From an uncultured Fretibacterium sp. (GTDB taxonomy: Bacteria > Synergistota > Synergistia > Synergistales > Aminobacteriaceae): DNA of 43,475 bases. Positions 15,455-24,101 of this stretch are shown one piece after another. Numbering within the stretch: the first letter of the stretch is position 1; every line of letters begins with the position of its first letter. Position numbers and translations under genes: made by a program. Below the pieces are notes generated by a model. That model was not told the DNA's origin. It was given only the letters and a program-made list of their open reading frames with translations, and did no database searches. The DNA lies in contig NZ_CAUUWA010000016.1 in NCBI RefSeq assembly GCF_963548695.1, forward strand, positions 1 to 43,475, read 5' to 3'.

Positions 15455-16744
15455 CTACTGTTTCGCCGCCTCCGCGCGCACCGCCGCAGCGGCGGCCTGC
15501 ACGTCCTTCATGACCTCCTCGGCGCTCTTATCCCCGTTCAGGAGCTCCTGGAGGTCGGGGAGGTAGACGTCCGAGATCTTGATGTCGATGTCGGTATCCA
15601 GCCAGAGCGCCATCCCCTCGGCCTCGGTGACGGCCTCCAGCCCTTTGACCAGCATCTCCAGGGAGTTCTCCTTGTTGACGGCGCCGATGACGGGGCTGGG
15701 CCACCCCATGGCCCGGACCATCTTGTCGGAGTTCTCCTTGTTCGTCAGGAAGCTCAGGAAGGCGACGGCCTGGTCGGGATGCTTCGTCCTGGCGGAGACC
15801 ATGAACCCGTCCGGAGCCCCCGTCAGGAACTTCGGGTTGCCGGGGGTCCCCTCGATGGACGGCATCGCGAAGAAGCCCCAGTTCCCGGCCATCTTCTCCT
15901 CGATGTCCTGGAACTCCTCCAGCTCGACGTAGACCATCGCGACCTGGCCGCCGTAGAACATCTCGAGCGCCATGTTGTGCTCCGTGGAGTTGGCCCCCAT
16001 GCTGAAGTAGCCCTTGTCGTTCAGCTCCTTGAAATATTCCAGGGCCTTCACGTAGCCGGGGTCGGTGAACTCGCCGGAGGCCGCCGCGTAGTCCTTCTCC
16101 CGCACCTCCTGGGGAACGCACTTCTGGTTGAGCCCCGTGATGTAGTGGCAGCTCGCCCAGGGGTAGATGTTGCCGAACCCGATGGGCGTGACGCCCGCCT
16201 GCTTCAGCTTCTCGAGCCCGGCGGTGAACTCCGTCCAGGTTTTGGGCTCCTTCAGGCCGTTGTCCTCGAGCATCTTTTTGTTGTAGACGAAGAACTTTCC
16301 GTTGATTCGATAGGGAACGCCATAGTACCGGCCCTGCGTCGCGAAGGGCTCCAGCCCGGCCTTCATGAAGCCGTCGCGCCAGGAGGGATCCTTCTCGAAA
16401 TACGGCGTCAGGTCCAGGACCGCCCCGGAACGGATGAAGTTCCGGGCAAACTCGCCGCTCCACGAGAAGAAGACGTCGGGCTGCTGGTCGGTCCCCATCT
16501 GGATGCGCAGCTTGTCCTTGATGGGCTCATCGCCGGCCGCCTCGATCTGGATCTTCACGTCGGGGTGCGCCTTCTCGAAATCCCTGGCGACCTGGACAAA
16601 AAAGTCGTTGTACTCCACCTTCGGCCACTTGTGAAGGAACTTGAGCGTCACCGGGTCGCCGGCCTCCGCGGCGCCGCACAGGGCAAACGCCGACAGCACG
16701 AACAAAAACGCGTACAGGACAAAACTCGAACGGAACTGTTTCAT
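15455..16744 (-). CDS. frlO: ABC transporter solute-binding protein (FrlO-type, extracellular family 1)
   Basis: 429 residues; a GGAGG lies nine bases before the ATG at 16744. A clear signal peptide (SSFVLYAFLFVLSAFALCGA) ends in AEA; there is no lipobox, so the mature protein is probably periplasmic. The body is a two-lobe family 1 sugar-binding protein, with VTLKFLHKWP at the start, DVFFSWSGEFARNFIRSGAV and GGQVAMVYVELEEFQDIEEK. It would capture the glycated amino acid and deliver it to the two permeases. Its gene lies between the kinase and permease genes, the position of frlO relatives. The ligand itself cannot be read from sequence. Confidence 0.88.
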   Translation of the reverse strand: MKQFRSSFVLYAFLFVLSAFALCGAAEAGDPVTLKFLHKWPKVEYNDFFVQVARDFEKAHPDVKIQIEAAGDEPIKDKLRIQMGTDQQPDVFFSWSGEFARNFIRSGAVLDLTPYFEKDPSWRDGFMKAGLEPFATQGRYYGVPYRINGKFFVYNKKMLEDNGLKEPKTWTEFTAGLEKLKQAGVTPIGFGNIYPWASCHYITGLNQKCVPQEVREKDYAAASGEFTDPGYVKALEYFKELNDKGYFSMGANSTEHNMALEMFYGGQVAMVYVELEEFQDIEEKMAGNWGFFAMPSIEGTPGNPKFLTGAPDGFMVSARTKHPDQAVAFLSFLTNKENSDKMVRAMGWPSPVIGAVNKENSLEMLVKGLEAVTEAEGMALWLDTDIDIKISDVYLPDLQELLNGDKSAEEVMKDVQAAAAAVRAEAAKQ

Positions 16745-16801
16745 TGCTGTTTTCCTCCTTCTTGATCTGGGTGTCCGTAAACTTCCTCTATTCTTTCTCC
16801 G

Positions 16802-17644
16802 TCATTCCGCGACGGGTCCGTAAGCCCTGGGATGGCCGAAGGCCCCATAATAGGAGCATGTGGCGGCCGCGCTCCGGGCCGCCTCCCTCAGGGCGAGCGA
16901 GGGCTCCTCGCCGGAGACGATGCCCACGATCAGCCGCGCGATGAAGGCATCCCCGGCGCCCAGCGTGTCCACGACGCGGCAGGGAACGGCCTCCTGCCGC
17001 CAGGTCCGCCCGCCGTAACGCAGGACGGCCCCCTTCGCCCCCCGGGTGACCAGGGCCAGCCGCACTCCCCGGTCCTCCACGCGCGCAAGGAACGCTTCCA
17101 GCTCGGACTCCTCCGTATCCCTCGCGCCCGGAAACATCCTCGAGCCCGAAAAAAAGGCGTAATCCACCGAGCCAAGGACCCGGTCCAGACACGCCTCGTC
17201 GAATTCGTTCGAGAAGTCGAAGGCCAGGATGCGGCTGTTCGCGCGAAGCTCCTGCAGCTGTCCCTCGATTCCGCTGTAGATGCTGGTGTGGACGACATCG
17301 AAATTATGGATGAAACCGAAGTCCTCCGGGGTGAGGACGAGCTTGGAGCTGGCGCCCTTCTCCCCTCCGACAAAGGTTCTGTCCCCGTCCACGAGGGCCA
17401 CGCGGGTGTAGGAGTTCCTCTCCGGAAGCACCTTGACCCGGGACGTATCCAACCCCTCCAGGCCCAGTGCCTCGAGAAGCCAGCTTCCCCCCTCGTCGTC
17501 CCCGACTGCGCCGACGTAAGCCGCGGCCTCCGCCCCGAAGCGCAGGGCCAGCACCGGGACGTTGACCGCATTGCCGCCGGGATACATCAGGCCCTGATCG
17601 ACATACCGGTCCAGAACGTTGTCGCCGACCCCGACGATCCTCAT
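16802..17644 (-). CDS. frlD: fructoselysine/fructosamine 6-kinase (PfkB family)
   Basis: 280 residues from the ATG at 17644, three bases after the frlB stop. It has PfkB (ribokinase-fold) features: a GGN substrate motif near residue 24 (YPGGNAVNVPVLALRFG), GAVGDDEGG, and the catalytic anion-hole motif DTLGAGDAF near residue 235. FrlD-like stretches include FDVVHTSIYSGIEGQL, ILAFDFSNEFDE and the ending YYGAFGHPRAYG. The enzyme uses ATP to phosphorylate the imported fructosamine at C6, producing the substrate of the two deglycases in this operon. It is somewhat longer than E. coli FrlD, with extra residues at the C-terminus. Confidence 0.92.
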   Translation of the reverse strand: MRIVGVGDNVLDRYVDQGLMYPGGNAVNVPVLALRFGAEAAAYVGAVGDDEGGSWLLEALGLEGLDTSRVKVLPERNSYTRVALVDGDRTFVGGEKGASSKLVLTPEDFGFIHNFDVVHTSIYSGIEGQLQELRANSRILAFDFSNEFDEACLDRVLGSVDYAFFSGSRMFPGARDTEESELEAFLARVEDRGVRLALVTRGAKGAVLRYGGRTWRQEAVPCRVVDTLGAGDAFIARLIVGIVSGEEPSLALREAARSAAATCSYYGAFGHPRAYGPVAE

Positions 17645-17647
17645 GGC

Positions 17648-18670
17648 CTAATACTCCGCGAGGCCGCCGTAATAGCGCCGGCCGTCCGGGTTGTGGTCCT
17701 TGTAGACGGAGAGGTAGTAGTAGAAGAACTCCAGCGGGACGAAGAGGACCATGGGGTCCAGGGCCGGATGCAGCCCGCCCTCGAAGTCGCGTACGTCGAA
17801 GACGACGACGTTTTTGCTGTGCCGTTCGACGAAGCGCAGGCTCCGCTCCGTGACCGGCCGCGAGGCGTCGTTCCCCATAAGGAAGACGTAGGGCACGTCC
17901 TCCTCGACGACCTCCAGGGGACCGTGGCGGAACTCCGATGCGTTGAGGCTGCACCCGTGGGTCCAGGTGAACTCCAGCATCGTGATGACCCCTTCTTTGT
18001 ATCCCAGGGGCAACAGGTTCCCCGCGGAGACGGTGTAGATCAGGTCCCATTTCGAGGCCCGCTCCCCCAGGGCCTTCATGTCCTCTTCAACGTCGTTCAC
18101 CAGGCGCGCGAGGACCTCGGGGAGCCTCCGCATATCCTCCATGATAGGCTCCAGCCCCTTGACCCCCGCCTCCTGCATCGCCCGCAGCGCGAGGCAGTAG
18201 GCGATCAGGAGATGAACCTCCCAGATGCAGTCCGCATGGTAGTCGACCAGGAACTCCGCCGCGTCCGCAAGGGGGTTCTCCGCGGTCTTGGTCACGGCGA
18301 CGGTCATGGCCCCCCTCCGCCGCGCAAGGGCCAGGGAATCGCAGACCTCCTGCGTCCTGCCCGAGTCGCTGACCCCGACGACAAGGGTATTCCGCCCCAG
18401 GACATGCGGAGGCTCGCAGAGAAAGTCCATGCCGCTGAAGGCCCCCGAGCGCAGCGGCGAAAGGGACACCAGCATCCTCTGCGCCGTCTGGCAGGCGCAG
18501 AGCGGAGAGCCGCAGGCCACGAAATAAAGGGTGTCGATCCCCCTCCGCCGCATCTCGGGAAGGATCTCCGCCTCGATACGGGGGAAGACGTCCCCCAGGA
18601 CATGGCGCACCTCATCGACCATGTGGGCCGTCACCAGAAAATCCACGTTGTCCTTGTCCAGATTCAGCAT
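17648..18670 (-). CDS. frlB: fructoselysine-6-phosphate deglycase, E. coli FrlB type, SIS domains
   Basis: 340 residues from the ATG at 18670; a TTG seven codons earlier is a weaker start. Signature stretches match E. coli FrlB from memory: NLDKDNVDFLVT at the start, YFVACGSPLCACQTAQ, VVGVSDSGRTQEV, ITMLEFTWTHGCSLNASEFR followed by HGPLEVVE, and the ending YKDHNPDGRRYYGGLAEY. FrlB converts fructoselysine 6-phosphate to lysine and glucose 6-phosphate. It is the first gene of the operon, behind a strong promoter and a leader of about 235 nt. Glucoselysine 6-phosphate is a possible alternative substrate, since related Gfr systems use such deglycases. Confidence 0.93.
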   Translation of the reverse strand: MLNLDKDNVDFLVTAHMVDEVRHVLGDVFPRIEAEILPEMRRRGIDTLYFVACGSPLCACQTAQRMLVSLSPLRSGAFSGMDFLCEPPHVLGRNTLVVGVSDSGRTQEVCDSLALARRRGAMTVAVTKTAENPLADAAEFLVDYHADCIWEVHLLIAYCLALRAMQEAGVKGLEPIMEDMRRLPEVLARLVNDVEEDMKALGERASKWDLIYTVSAGNLLPLGYKEGVITMLEFTWTHGCSLNASEFRHGPLEVVEEDVPYVFLMGNDASRPVTERSLRFVERHSKNVVVFDVRDFEGGLHPALDPMVLFVPLEFFYYYLSVYKDHNPDGRRYYGGLAEY

Positions 18671-18911
18671 CGTTCCGTCCGATCCTTTCAACCCGACCTT
18701 TTAACCCGATCCTTTCAATCCTCTTGCGTTCGCACCCTTGTCATTCGTACTCCCATAAAGTAGCGCTGCCCGCAAAAAAACGGTCCAATTTCAGGGAGAC
18801 TTCTCCAAGTGCTTCAATACAAACCCTTTACGATGGGCCCTTCCGAAACATATCGACGGTTCGGATTTCAAAAATCACAACAAGATCGCTTTTTCCCGTA
18901 CCAATATGTCC
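18671..18911 (-). promoter_or_regulatory. leader of the fructosamine operon with a triplicated purine-rich motif
   Basis: About 235 nt lie between the predicted transcript start and frlB. Just before the start codon TTGAAAGGATC occurs twice (18681-18691 and 18708-18718), with the variant TTAAAAGGTC between them (18695-18704), a period of about 13-14 nt. Each copy holds an AAAGG ribosome-site-like core. A T7 run occurs upstream (18773-18780) without a good hairpin before it. I recognise no known riboswitch class here. Confidence 0.5.
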
Positions 18912-18939
18912 AATATATCACGCCGCGGCGGGGTGTCAA
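18912..18939 (-). promoter_or_regulatory. promoter of the fructosamine operon with possible operator repeats
   Basis: Minus-strand TTGACA (18934-18939), a perfect -35, stands 16 bp from TATATT (18912-18917), which is 5/6 to consensus. The -10 overlaps a direct repeat ATATTGG-ac-ATATTGG, and the palindrome ATCCGGAT lies just upstream of the -35. These are plausible binding sites for the operon's two GntR regulators, by position only. Confidence 0.7.
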
Positions 18940-18953
18940 TATCCGGATTTTCC

Positions 18954-20624
18954 CTACCGGACCTGTATGGCGAACCGGAACCGCTGGAGCTCCTTGCTCA
19001 CGCTGTCGTCCTCGGGCTCGTACAGCCGCTGGAGCCCGCAGGATCGGACGAAGTCGTCCAGGCGGCGGCCGCTCTTGTCCTTCAGTTTACGCAGGTTGTC
19101 GTAGGACACCTCGCCGCTTCCGCCGCCCTTCAGGTTCCGCAGATGGGCGAGATTGGAGTCGGAGAAGGCCGCGGCATGGGTTTCGGCATCCAGGTAGAAA
19201 AGCCCCGGCCTGTCCAGCGCGCCCCGGCGCAGAAAGAGCTCTCCCTGCCGCAGCTCCGCGCTGAAGAGGTCCGGGCTGAAGAAGACGTTGCCTCCTTCGG
19301 CGCGCAGGCGGCACAGCGGGCCCTCGATCCTCAGGAGCGAGAAATTACAGATTCCGCGCGCCCTCTGCTCGAGCTTCTGCGCCCGCAGGCGCATATCCGT
19401 ATTCTTCAGGAAGAGCCAGCCCCAATGCCTCCGTTCGATATCGGCGGGAAGGCGCAGGGACGTCTCCTCCCGGGCCGACAGCCCGAGCAGGAACAGAAAG
19501 TCGATCTCCCAGGGATCGATCAGGGAGATCTCGCGATCGTCGACAATCAGAGGCCTCTGATGACCCTGCGCGGACAGGGGGAGCACCACCTCGAGCGGGT
19601 CCTCCCCCCTTTGCCCTCCGCCCCCCGGGGACAGCTCCACGCGCCGGAGAAAGAGGGTCGACGCGGAATCGCCCAGTTCTTTCAGCCACTCCGGGAACCC
19701 ATCGTCCTGCACATCCAGAAAGGCCCTGCGCTCCGGCAGACAGGGGGCCTGCATCTCATCCAGATAAAAAAGCTCCTCATTCCTCACGTTGGATGCCAGC
19801 CAGGCATCCCCGGCCGGCGTCAGGGCGATTTCAAAGAGCGTGAAGCGGCATTCGGTCATGCAGTGCTGCGCGTTGGCGCCATGGATGAAGGTCGCCGGGG
19901 GCCGCTGGAAGTCGGACCGGGAGTAGGCATAATGGACCTTGTGCTGCAGGCCCAGCTCCTCCTGGAGCTCCCGGACGAGCGTATGCTCCAGCGCCCGCCC
20001 GATCAAGGCCTCCTCGTCGGCCGACAGAGGGCGGGGAAGTCCGTAGAGCAATTCGATCCCCCGCTCGGTCGTCATCCCCGGCTCGGACTCCTTCAGGTCG
20101 TGAAGGTTGACCCGCCCGCCGGGAAAGCCGTAATTTCCGTGCAGGGCGTTGTCGGGGTCGTCCTCCCGGTTCTCGCGCCGCTTCAGGATGAAGCGGCCCT
20201 CCCTGCGGATAACGCCCCAGGCCACGAAGGTACGGCGGATGGGGGGGCCCTTGGTCCGCTCCTCGCGCAGAACCTCCATGGCATGGAGTACCTTGTGCTG
20301 CCTCGAGATGTCGTCGTTCATCCCGGCGGCCCAGAAGCCCTCCCAGAAGGGGCCCTGCCCCTCCACGAGGAGCGAGAGCAGAGAACAGGCGAACAGCCGT
20401 GCCGGGTAGGAGACGAAGCGCCAGACCCCCTCCCGCGCCCGCGCGGGTTCCAGCAGGCCGGCCCGGCAGAAGATCTCCTGCACCAGGGCCACCGTCGCCC
20501 GCGGATAGTCCGAATCCTCCTCGATAAGCCGCTCCAGATCCCCAGCGGCGACCTCCGTGACCCCTCCGCCCTCGGCGGCACAGAGGGGCAGGCGACTCAA
20601 AAGTTTTTTCCAAACCTCATTCAC
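18954..20624 (-). CDS. large Nudix-domain protein with an insertion in the Nudix box
   Basis: About 556 residues from the GTG at 20624, which has GGGGAGG eight bases upstream; an ATG at 20717 without a ribosome site would add 31 low-complexity residues. The first 100 residues look like a winged-helix-type helical domain. The Nudix region follows: TFVAWGVIRREGRFILKRRE, then GNYGFPGGRVNLHDL. About 40 residues later comes ALEHTLVRELQEELGL, whose REL-EELGL part is the catalytic helix. In a standard box GG and REXXEE are about 14 residues apart, so this box carries an insertion of some 30-35 residues. The last 250 residues contain WEIDFLFLLGLSAREE and HWGWLFLKNTDMRLRAQKLE and match no family I know. 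Substrate and role are unknown. Its stop lies just outside the frl promoter. Confidence 0.75.
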   Translation of the reverse strand: MNEVWKKLLSRLPLCAAEGGGVTEVAAGDLERLIEEDSDYPRATVALVQEIFCRAGLLEPARAREGVWRFVSYPARLFACSLLSLLVEGQGPFWEGFWAAGMNDDISRQHKVLHAMEVLREERTKGPPIRRTFVAWGVIRREGRFILKRRENREDDPDNALHGNYGFPGGRVNLHDLKESEPGMTTERGIELLYGLPRPLSADEEALIGRALEHTLVRELQEELGLQHKVHYAYSRSDFQRPPATFIHGANAQHCMTECRFTLFEIALTPAGDAWLASNVRNEELFYLDEMQAPCLPERRAFLDVQDDGFPEWLKELGDSASTLFLRRVELSPGGGGQRGEDPLEVVLPLSAQGHQRPLIVDDREISLIDPWEIDFLFLLGLSAREETSLRLPADIERRHWGWLFLKNTDMRLRAQKLEQRARGICNFSLLRIEGPLCRLRAEGGNVFFSPDLFSAELRQGELFLRRGALDRPGLFYLDAETHAAAFSDSNLAHLRNLKGGGSGEVSYDNLRKLKDKSGRRLDDFVRSCGLQRLYEPEDDSVSKELQRFRFAIQVR

Positions 20625-20713
20625 GTCCGCGGCCTCCCCGAGTCGAGATACGAGCCTCCGCCCATCCGGCGAAAGAACTCCTCCGGGACCGCTCTCCTGG
20701 CCCCGCCCCCGAA

Positions 20714-20980
20714 TCATAGCACCAACTCATCGAATGCCGGAATGATGAACGTCGTGGGGGCAATGCCGCTGTGCCGCAAGCGCGACCCGGTTCGCGACCG
20801 CCTTCTTCTCCGTCGTCGTGAAGTAGGAGAGCAACAGGTCGTCCCCTCGGACGGGAGCGTCCGCCCCGCGTAGGCCGCGGCGAGATCTGACAAGAATATC
20901 CCGTTGGAGGTCCCAAAGTATAGCCTCGGAGTATACGCAGGGCGGCCCCTTTCAGGGGCCGTTCCTTCGTCTCGGGGCAT
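20714..20980 (-). pseudogene. small degraded reading frame with two compensating frameshifts
   Basis: One frame from ATG 20980 to TGA 20714 stays open for 88 codons, but only its ends look like protein: LYFGTSNGIFLSDLAAAYAG and APTTFIIPAFDELVL. The middle of that frame is an arginine run typical of an off-frame reading. The adjacent frame reads GDDLLLSYFTTTEKKAVANR followed by VALAAQRH over the same bases. Losing one G in the GGGG run near 20844 and gaining one base near 20768 would explain the pattern. I do not recognise the protein. A hairpin GGCCCCT-ttc-AGGGGCC (20944-20960) lies near its start and may end the MFS transcript. Confidence 0.4.
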
Positions 20981-20994
20981 GGGCTGCGGGAGCC

Positions 20995-22305
20995 CTACCG
21001 ATCCCCGCCGCCGTACCGCCGCACGCCCCTGCGGATCAGGAGCGCCGCCAGGACGGTCAGGACGGCCATGACCAGGAAGATCTGGGGGATCTGGAGTCCC
21101 GCGGTCAGCAGAAGGCCGGACCCCACGGCGGAGACGACCATGAACAGGGAGTCCGTGACGTTGGAACAGGCGATGACCCCGGCCATGCGGTCCTCCGGCG
21201 TGAGGTACTGGATGGCCGCGTAGAGGGGGACGATGTAGAGCCCCCCGCAGAAGGAGATGGCGAAGAGGCAGGCCAGCACGGCCAGGTTTGCGGGCACGGC
21301 CAGGAACGCGCCGATGCCTATGGCCGGGAGCCCCGGGGCCAGGGGTTCCCGATGGCTCGCCAGCCAGAGCAGCGCACTGGCGAGGGAGATGCCGACGGCC
21401 GCGGCGGGCACGTACCGCACCGAGACCTCGCCCTTCAGGACGGCGTTGCACGCCATCGAGCCCAGCCCGATGCCCATGGAGAAGACAGCCAGGAAGAGCG
21501 TCGCCACCTGCTCGTCCGCCCCGAGGACCAGCCGGGCGTAGGTGGGGAACTGCGCCAGGAAGGTCGCCCCGACCAGCCAGAACCAGGATATCCCGAGGAC
21601 GGCACAGAAGACGTTGCGGTGAGGGTAGACGTCCGCGACGAGCGCGGCGGTCCTGCGGACGACGTCGGCGGATACCCGCCGGTGCGGGTCGATGGGCCGC
21701 GTCGGGGGAATGTAGAGGCTGGTCCACCAGCCGGCGGCCGCCACGGCCACGACCCCCGCCCCGACCCGGAGGAGCCCGCCGGGCGTGAGGATGAGGAGCC
21801 CGCCGAGGATGGTCCCCGTCAGGATGGCAAGGTAGGTCCCGGTCTGAATGAGGCCGTTCCCCGCAATAAGCTCGTCCTCCTCCAGGTGCTGCGGCAGGAT
21901 ACTGAACTTGGCGGGGCTGAAGAAGGTGGACTGCGCTCCCATCAGGAAGAGCACCGCGAGCAGCAGCCAGATGTTCTGCAGCTGAAACCCCACGGCGGCC
22001 ATCCCCATGATGACGACCTCCGCGAACTTGACGAGGCGCATCAGATACGCGCGGTCGTAGCGGTCGGCCAGGTCGCTGGCGGGGGCCGAGAAGAGGAAGA
22101 AGGGAAGGATGAAGACCCCGGCCGCGACGTTCACCATGATGCGGGAGTCGAGCCCGGCGCCGTCGGCCAGGCGGAAGGTGATCAGCATCGCCAGGGCGCT
22201 CTTGAAGAAGTTGTCGTTGAAGGCCCCCAGGAACTGCGTCAGGAAAAGGGGCAGAAAACGGCGCGTGCGCAGAAGTGCGAACTGGTGCTTTCCGGACGCG
22301 GACAA
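20995..22305 (-). CDS. MFS transporter, LplT-like (lysophospholipid carrier family)
   Basis: 436 residues from a TTG at 22305 with GGGAGA eight bases upstream; the nearby ATG at 22313 is in another frame. Twelve membrane helices are predictable. The N-terminal stretch FLPLFLTQFLGAFNDNFFKS is the hallmark of the LplT/Aas-associated MFS group. FSPAKFSILPQHLEEDELIA and GNGLIQTGTYLAILTGTILG also fit. LplT flips lysophospholipids inward for re-acylation. No acyltransferase domain or neighbour is present, so substrate assignment is tentative. It is transcribed divergently from cysS. Confidence 0.82.
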   Translation of the reverse strand: MSASGKHQFALLRTRRFLPLFLTQFLGAFNDNFFKSALAMLITFRLADGAGLDSRIMVNVAAGVFILPFFLFSAPASDLADRYDRAYLMRLVKFAEVVIMGMAAVGFQLQNIWLLLAVLFLMGAQSTFFSPAKFSILPQHLEEDELIAGNGLIQTGTYLAILTGTILGGLLILTPGGLLRVGAGVVAVAAAGWWTSLYIPPTRPIDPHRRVSADVVRRTAALVADVYPHRNVFCAVLGISWFWLVGATFLAQFPTYARLVLGADEQVATLFLAVFSMGIGLGSMACNAVLKGEVSVRYVPAAAVGISLASALLWLASHREPLAPGLPAIGIGAFLAVPANLAVLACLFAISFCGGLYIVPLYAAIQYLTPEDRMAGVIACSNVTDSLFMVVSAVGSGLLLTAGLQIPQIFLVMAVLTVLAALLIRRGVRRYGGGDR

Positions 22306-22471
22306 GATGCATCTCTCCCAGCTGCGGGCCCCGGGGGCCCAAAAATTTCTCGGAACGTGTACAATTATTATAAGCGACGCCTTTTACCTTTTGATTCGGT
22401 TTTCGACAGGCCGCCGACATTCGCTTTTGATTTTGCTTTCAAATTCGTTTTCAATCCGGAGGTGCATTGCC

Positions 22472-23926
22472 ATGAGCCTGACGCTTTATAACGACCTGAC
22501 GCGCAAAAAGGAGCCGTTCGTCCCCCTGACCCCGGGACGCGTCACCTTCTACAGCTGCGGCCCGACGGTCTACGACTTCTTTCACATCGGCAACGCGCGT
22601 CCCTTCATCGTCTTCGACGTCCTGCGCCGCTACCTGGAGCATCTGGGGTATGAGGTCACCTTCGTCCAGAACTTCACGGACATCGACGACAAGATGATCC
22701 AGCGCGCCCATTCCGAGGGTATCGAGGTCTCCGACCTCGCCGCGCGTTTCATCGGGGAATACTACAAGGACGCCGATGCGCTGGGGATCCGTCGGGCCGA
22801 TGTGGCGCCGCTCGCCACGGAGCACATGCCGGAGATCATCGGGACGGTCGAGAGGATCATCGAGAAGGGGCACGCCTACGTCTCGGACGGGGACGTCTAC
22901 TTTGACGTCCGGAGCTGGCCCGGCTACGGCAAACTCTGCAAGCAGGGCCTGGACGAGCTGGAGGCCGGCGCGCGCGTGGAGGTGGGCGAGCGCAAGAGGG
23001 ACCCGCTGGACTTCGCGCTCTGGAAGGCACAGAAGCCGGGGGAGCCCGCCTGGGACAGCCCGTGGGGGAAGGGGCGGCCCGGCTGGCACATCGAGTGCAG
23101 CGCCATGTCCTCGAAGTACCTGGGTACGACGATCGACATCCATTCGGGCGGTGTGGACCTGACCTTCCCCCACCACGAGAACGAAATAGCGCAGAGCGAG
23201 GCCGCGTCCGGGAAGCCCTTCGTGCGGTTCTGGCTGCACAACGGTTTTCTGCTCATCGACAAGGAGAAGATGTCCAAGTCGCTGGGCAACTTCATGACGG
23301 CCCGCGCCGCCCGGCAGAAGTACCCACCCCTGGCCATCCGCCTCTTCATGCTCGGCGCGCACTACCGGTCCCCCATCAACTTCGCGCCCGAGGGCCTGGA
23401 GCAGGCCGAACGGGGCGTGACGCGCCTGAGAAACTGCCGGGCCGACCTGGCCTTCGCCCGAAAAAACCGAATGAGCGATGAGCCCGGGGCCGGCTCGTTC
23501 CCGGCCGACTTTCTGGAGAAGCTGAAGAGGCTGGACGACGACTTTCACTCCGCGATGAACGACGACTTCAACACGGCGGCGGCGGTTGGAGTGCTCTTCG
23601 AGATCGTCAAGGCGGTCAACACCGAACTGAAGGAGCGCCCGACCCTGCCGGCCGGCTTCTTCGACGCGGCGGAGGCCGAGCTGGCGAAGATCGACGGCAT
23701 CCTGGGTGTGATCGGGCCCGAGGAGCTGCCGAAGGAGAAGGGGTTGGGGTTAGCAGGAGAGGAGGGCCTCGGCGACGCGGAGGTCGAGCGGCTGATCGAG
23801 GAGCGCTGCGCCGCCCGCAAGGCGAAGGACTTCGCCCGGTCGGACGAGATCCGGGCCATGCTGGCGGAGCGGGGCGTCGTGCTGGAGGACACCCCGCAGG
23901 GGACGCGCTGGAAGCGCGAGATATAG
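22472..23926 (+). CDS. cysS: cysteinyl-tRNA synthetase
   Basis: 484 residues from the ATG at 22472 with GGAGGT eight bases upstream; longer in-frame extensions lie in non-coding leader. Class I synthetase motifs are intact: the HIGH-type FHIGNA near residue 37, KMSKSLGN near 266, and zinc ligands in YSCGPT, HIECSAM and HHENE. The C-terminal part (DDDFHSAMNDDFNTAAAVGV and RCAARKAKDFARSDEIR) is the usual helical DALR/anticodon region. An insertion of Lys/Gly/Glu residues near 425 precedes RLIEERCAAR. An AT-rich stretch with TATTAT (about 22366-22371) may be its -10. Divergent to the MFS gene. Confidence 0.97.
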   Translation: MSLTLYNDLTRKKEPFVPLTPGRVTFYSCGPTVYDFFHIGNARPFIVFDVLRRYLEHLGYEVTFVQNFTDIDDKMIQRAHSEGIEVSDLAARFIGEYYKDADALGIRRADVAPLATEHMPEIIGTVERIIEKGHAYVSDGDVYFDVRSWPGYGKLCKQGLDELEAGARVEVGERKRDPLDFALWKAQKPGEPAWDSPWGKGRPGWHIECSAMSSKYLGTTIDIHSGGVDLTFPHHENEIAQSEAASGKPFVRFWLHNGFLLIDKEKMSKSLGNFMTARAARQKYPPLAIRLFMLGAHYRSPINFAPEGLEQAERGVTRLRNCRADLAFARKNRMSDEPGAGSFPADFLEKLKRLDDDFHSAMNDDFNTAAAVGVLFEIVKAVNTELKERPTLPAGFFDAAEAELAKIDGILGVIGPEELPKEKGLGLAGEEGLGDAEVERLIEERCAARKAKDFARSDEIRAMLAERGVVLEDTPQGTRWKREI

Positions 23927-24012
23927 CCCCTTACGCCGGACAAGCCTCGGGATTTGACCTACTCCTCGAGGGCGCGGAATGCCCGTTCGGACCACAGGCG
24001 ATGGAAGAGCAC

Positions 24013-24101
24013 AGGGAAACGCTGATCAAAACAAAAACGCATATTTTACCAAGGGGAAATATGCAAAACGTCTATAGGCAAAAATCTCCAGCGCTTCCCT
24101 A
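24013..24101. mobile_element. MITE-like element between cysS and clpC
   Basis: The left end AGGGAAACGCTGATC (24013-24027) and right end CCAGCGCTTCCCT (24088-24100) are inverted copies, about 89 bp apart overall. Inside is a further hairpin, GCATATTT...AAATATGC (24039-24064). There is no coding potential. The flanking stretches of this gap (23927-24012 and 24102-24210) hold nothing I recognise. Confidence 0.6.

Noticed and set aside
20714..22420. A 568-codon minus frame across the MFS gene
   Set aside because: Arg/Gly/Pro-rich off-frame reading of the MFS gene; only its last part (20714-20980) has protein-like segments, and that is reported separately.
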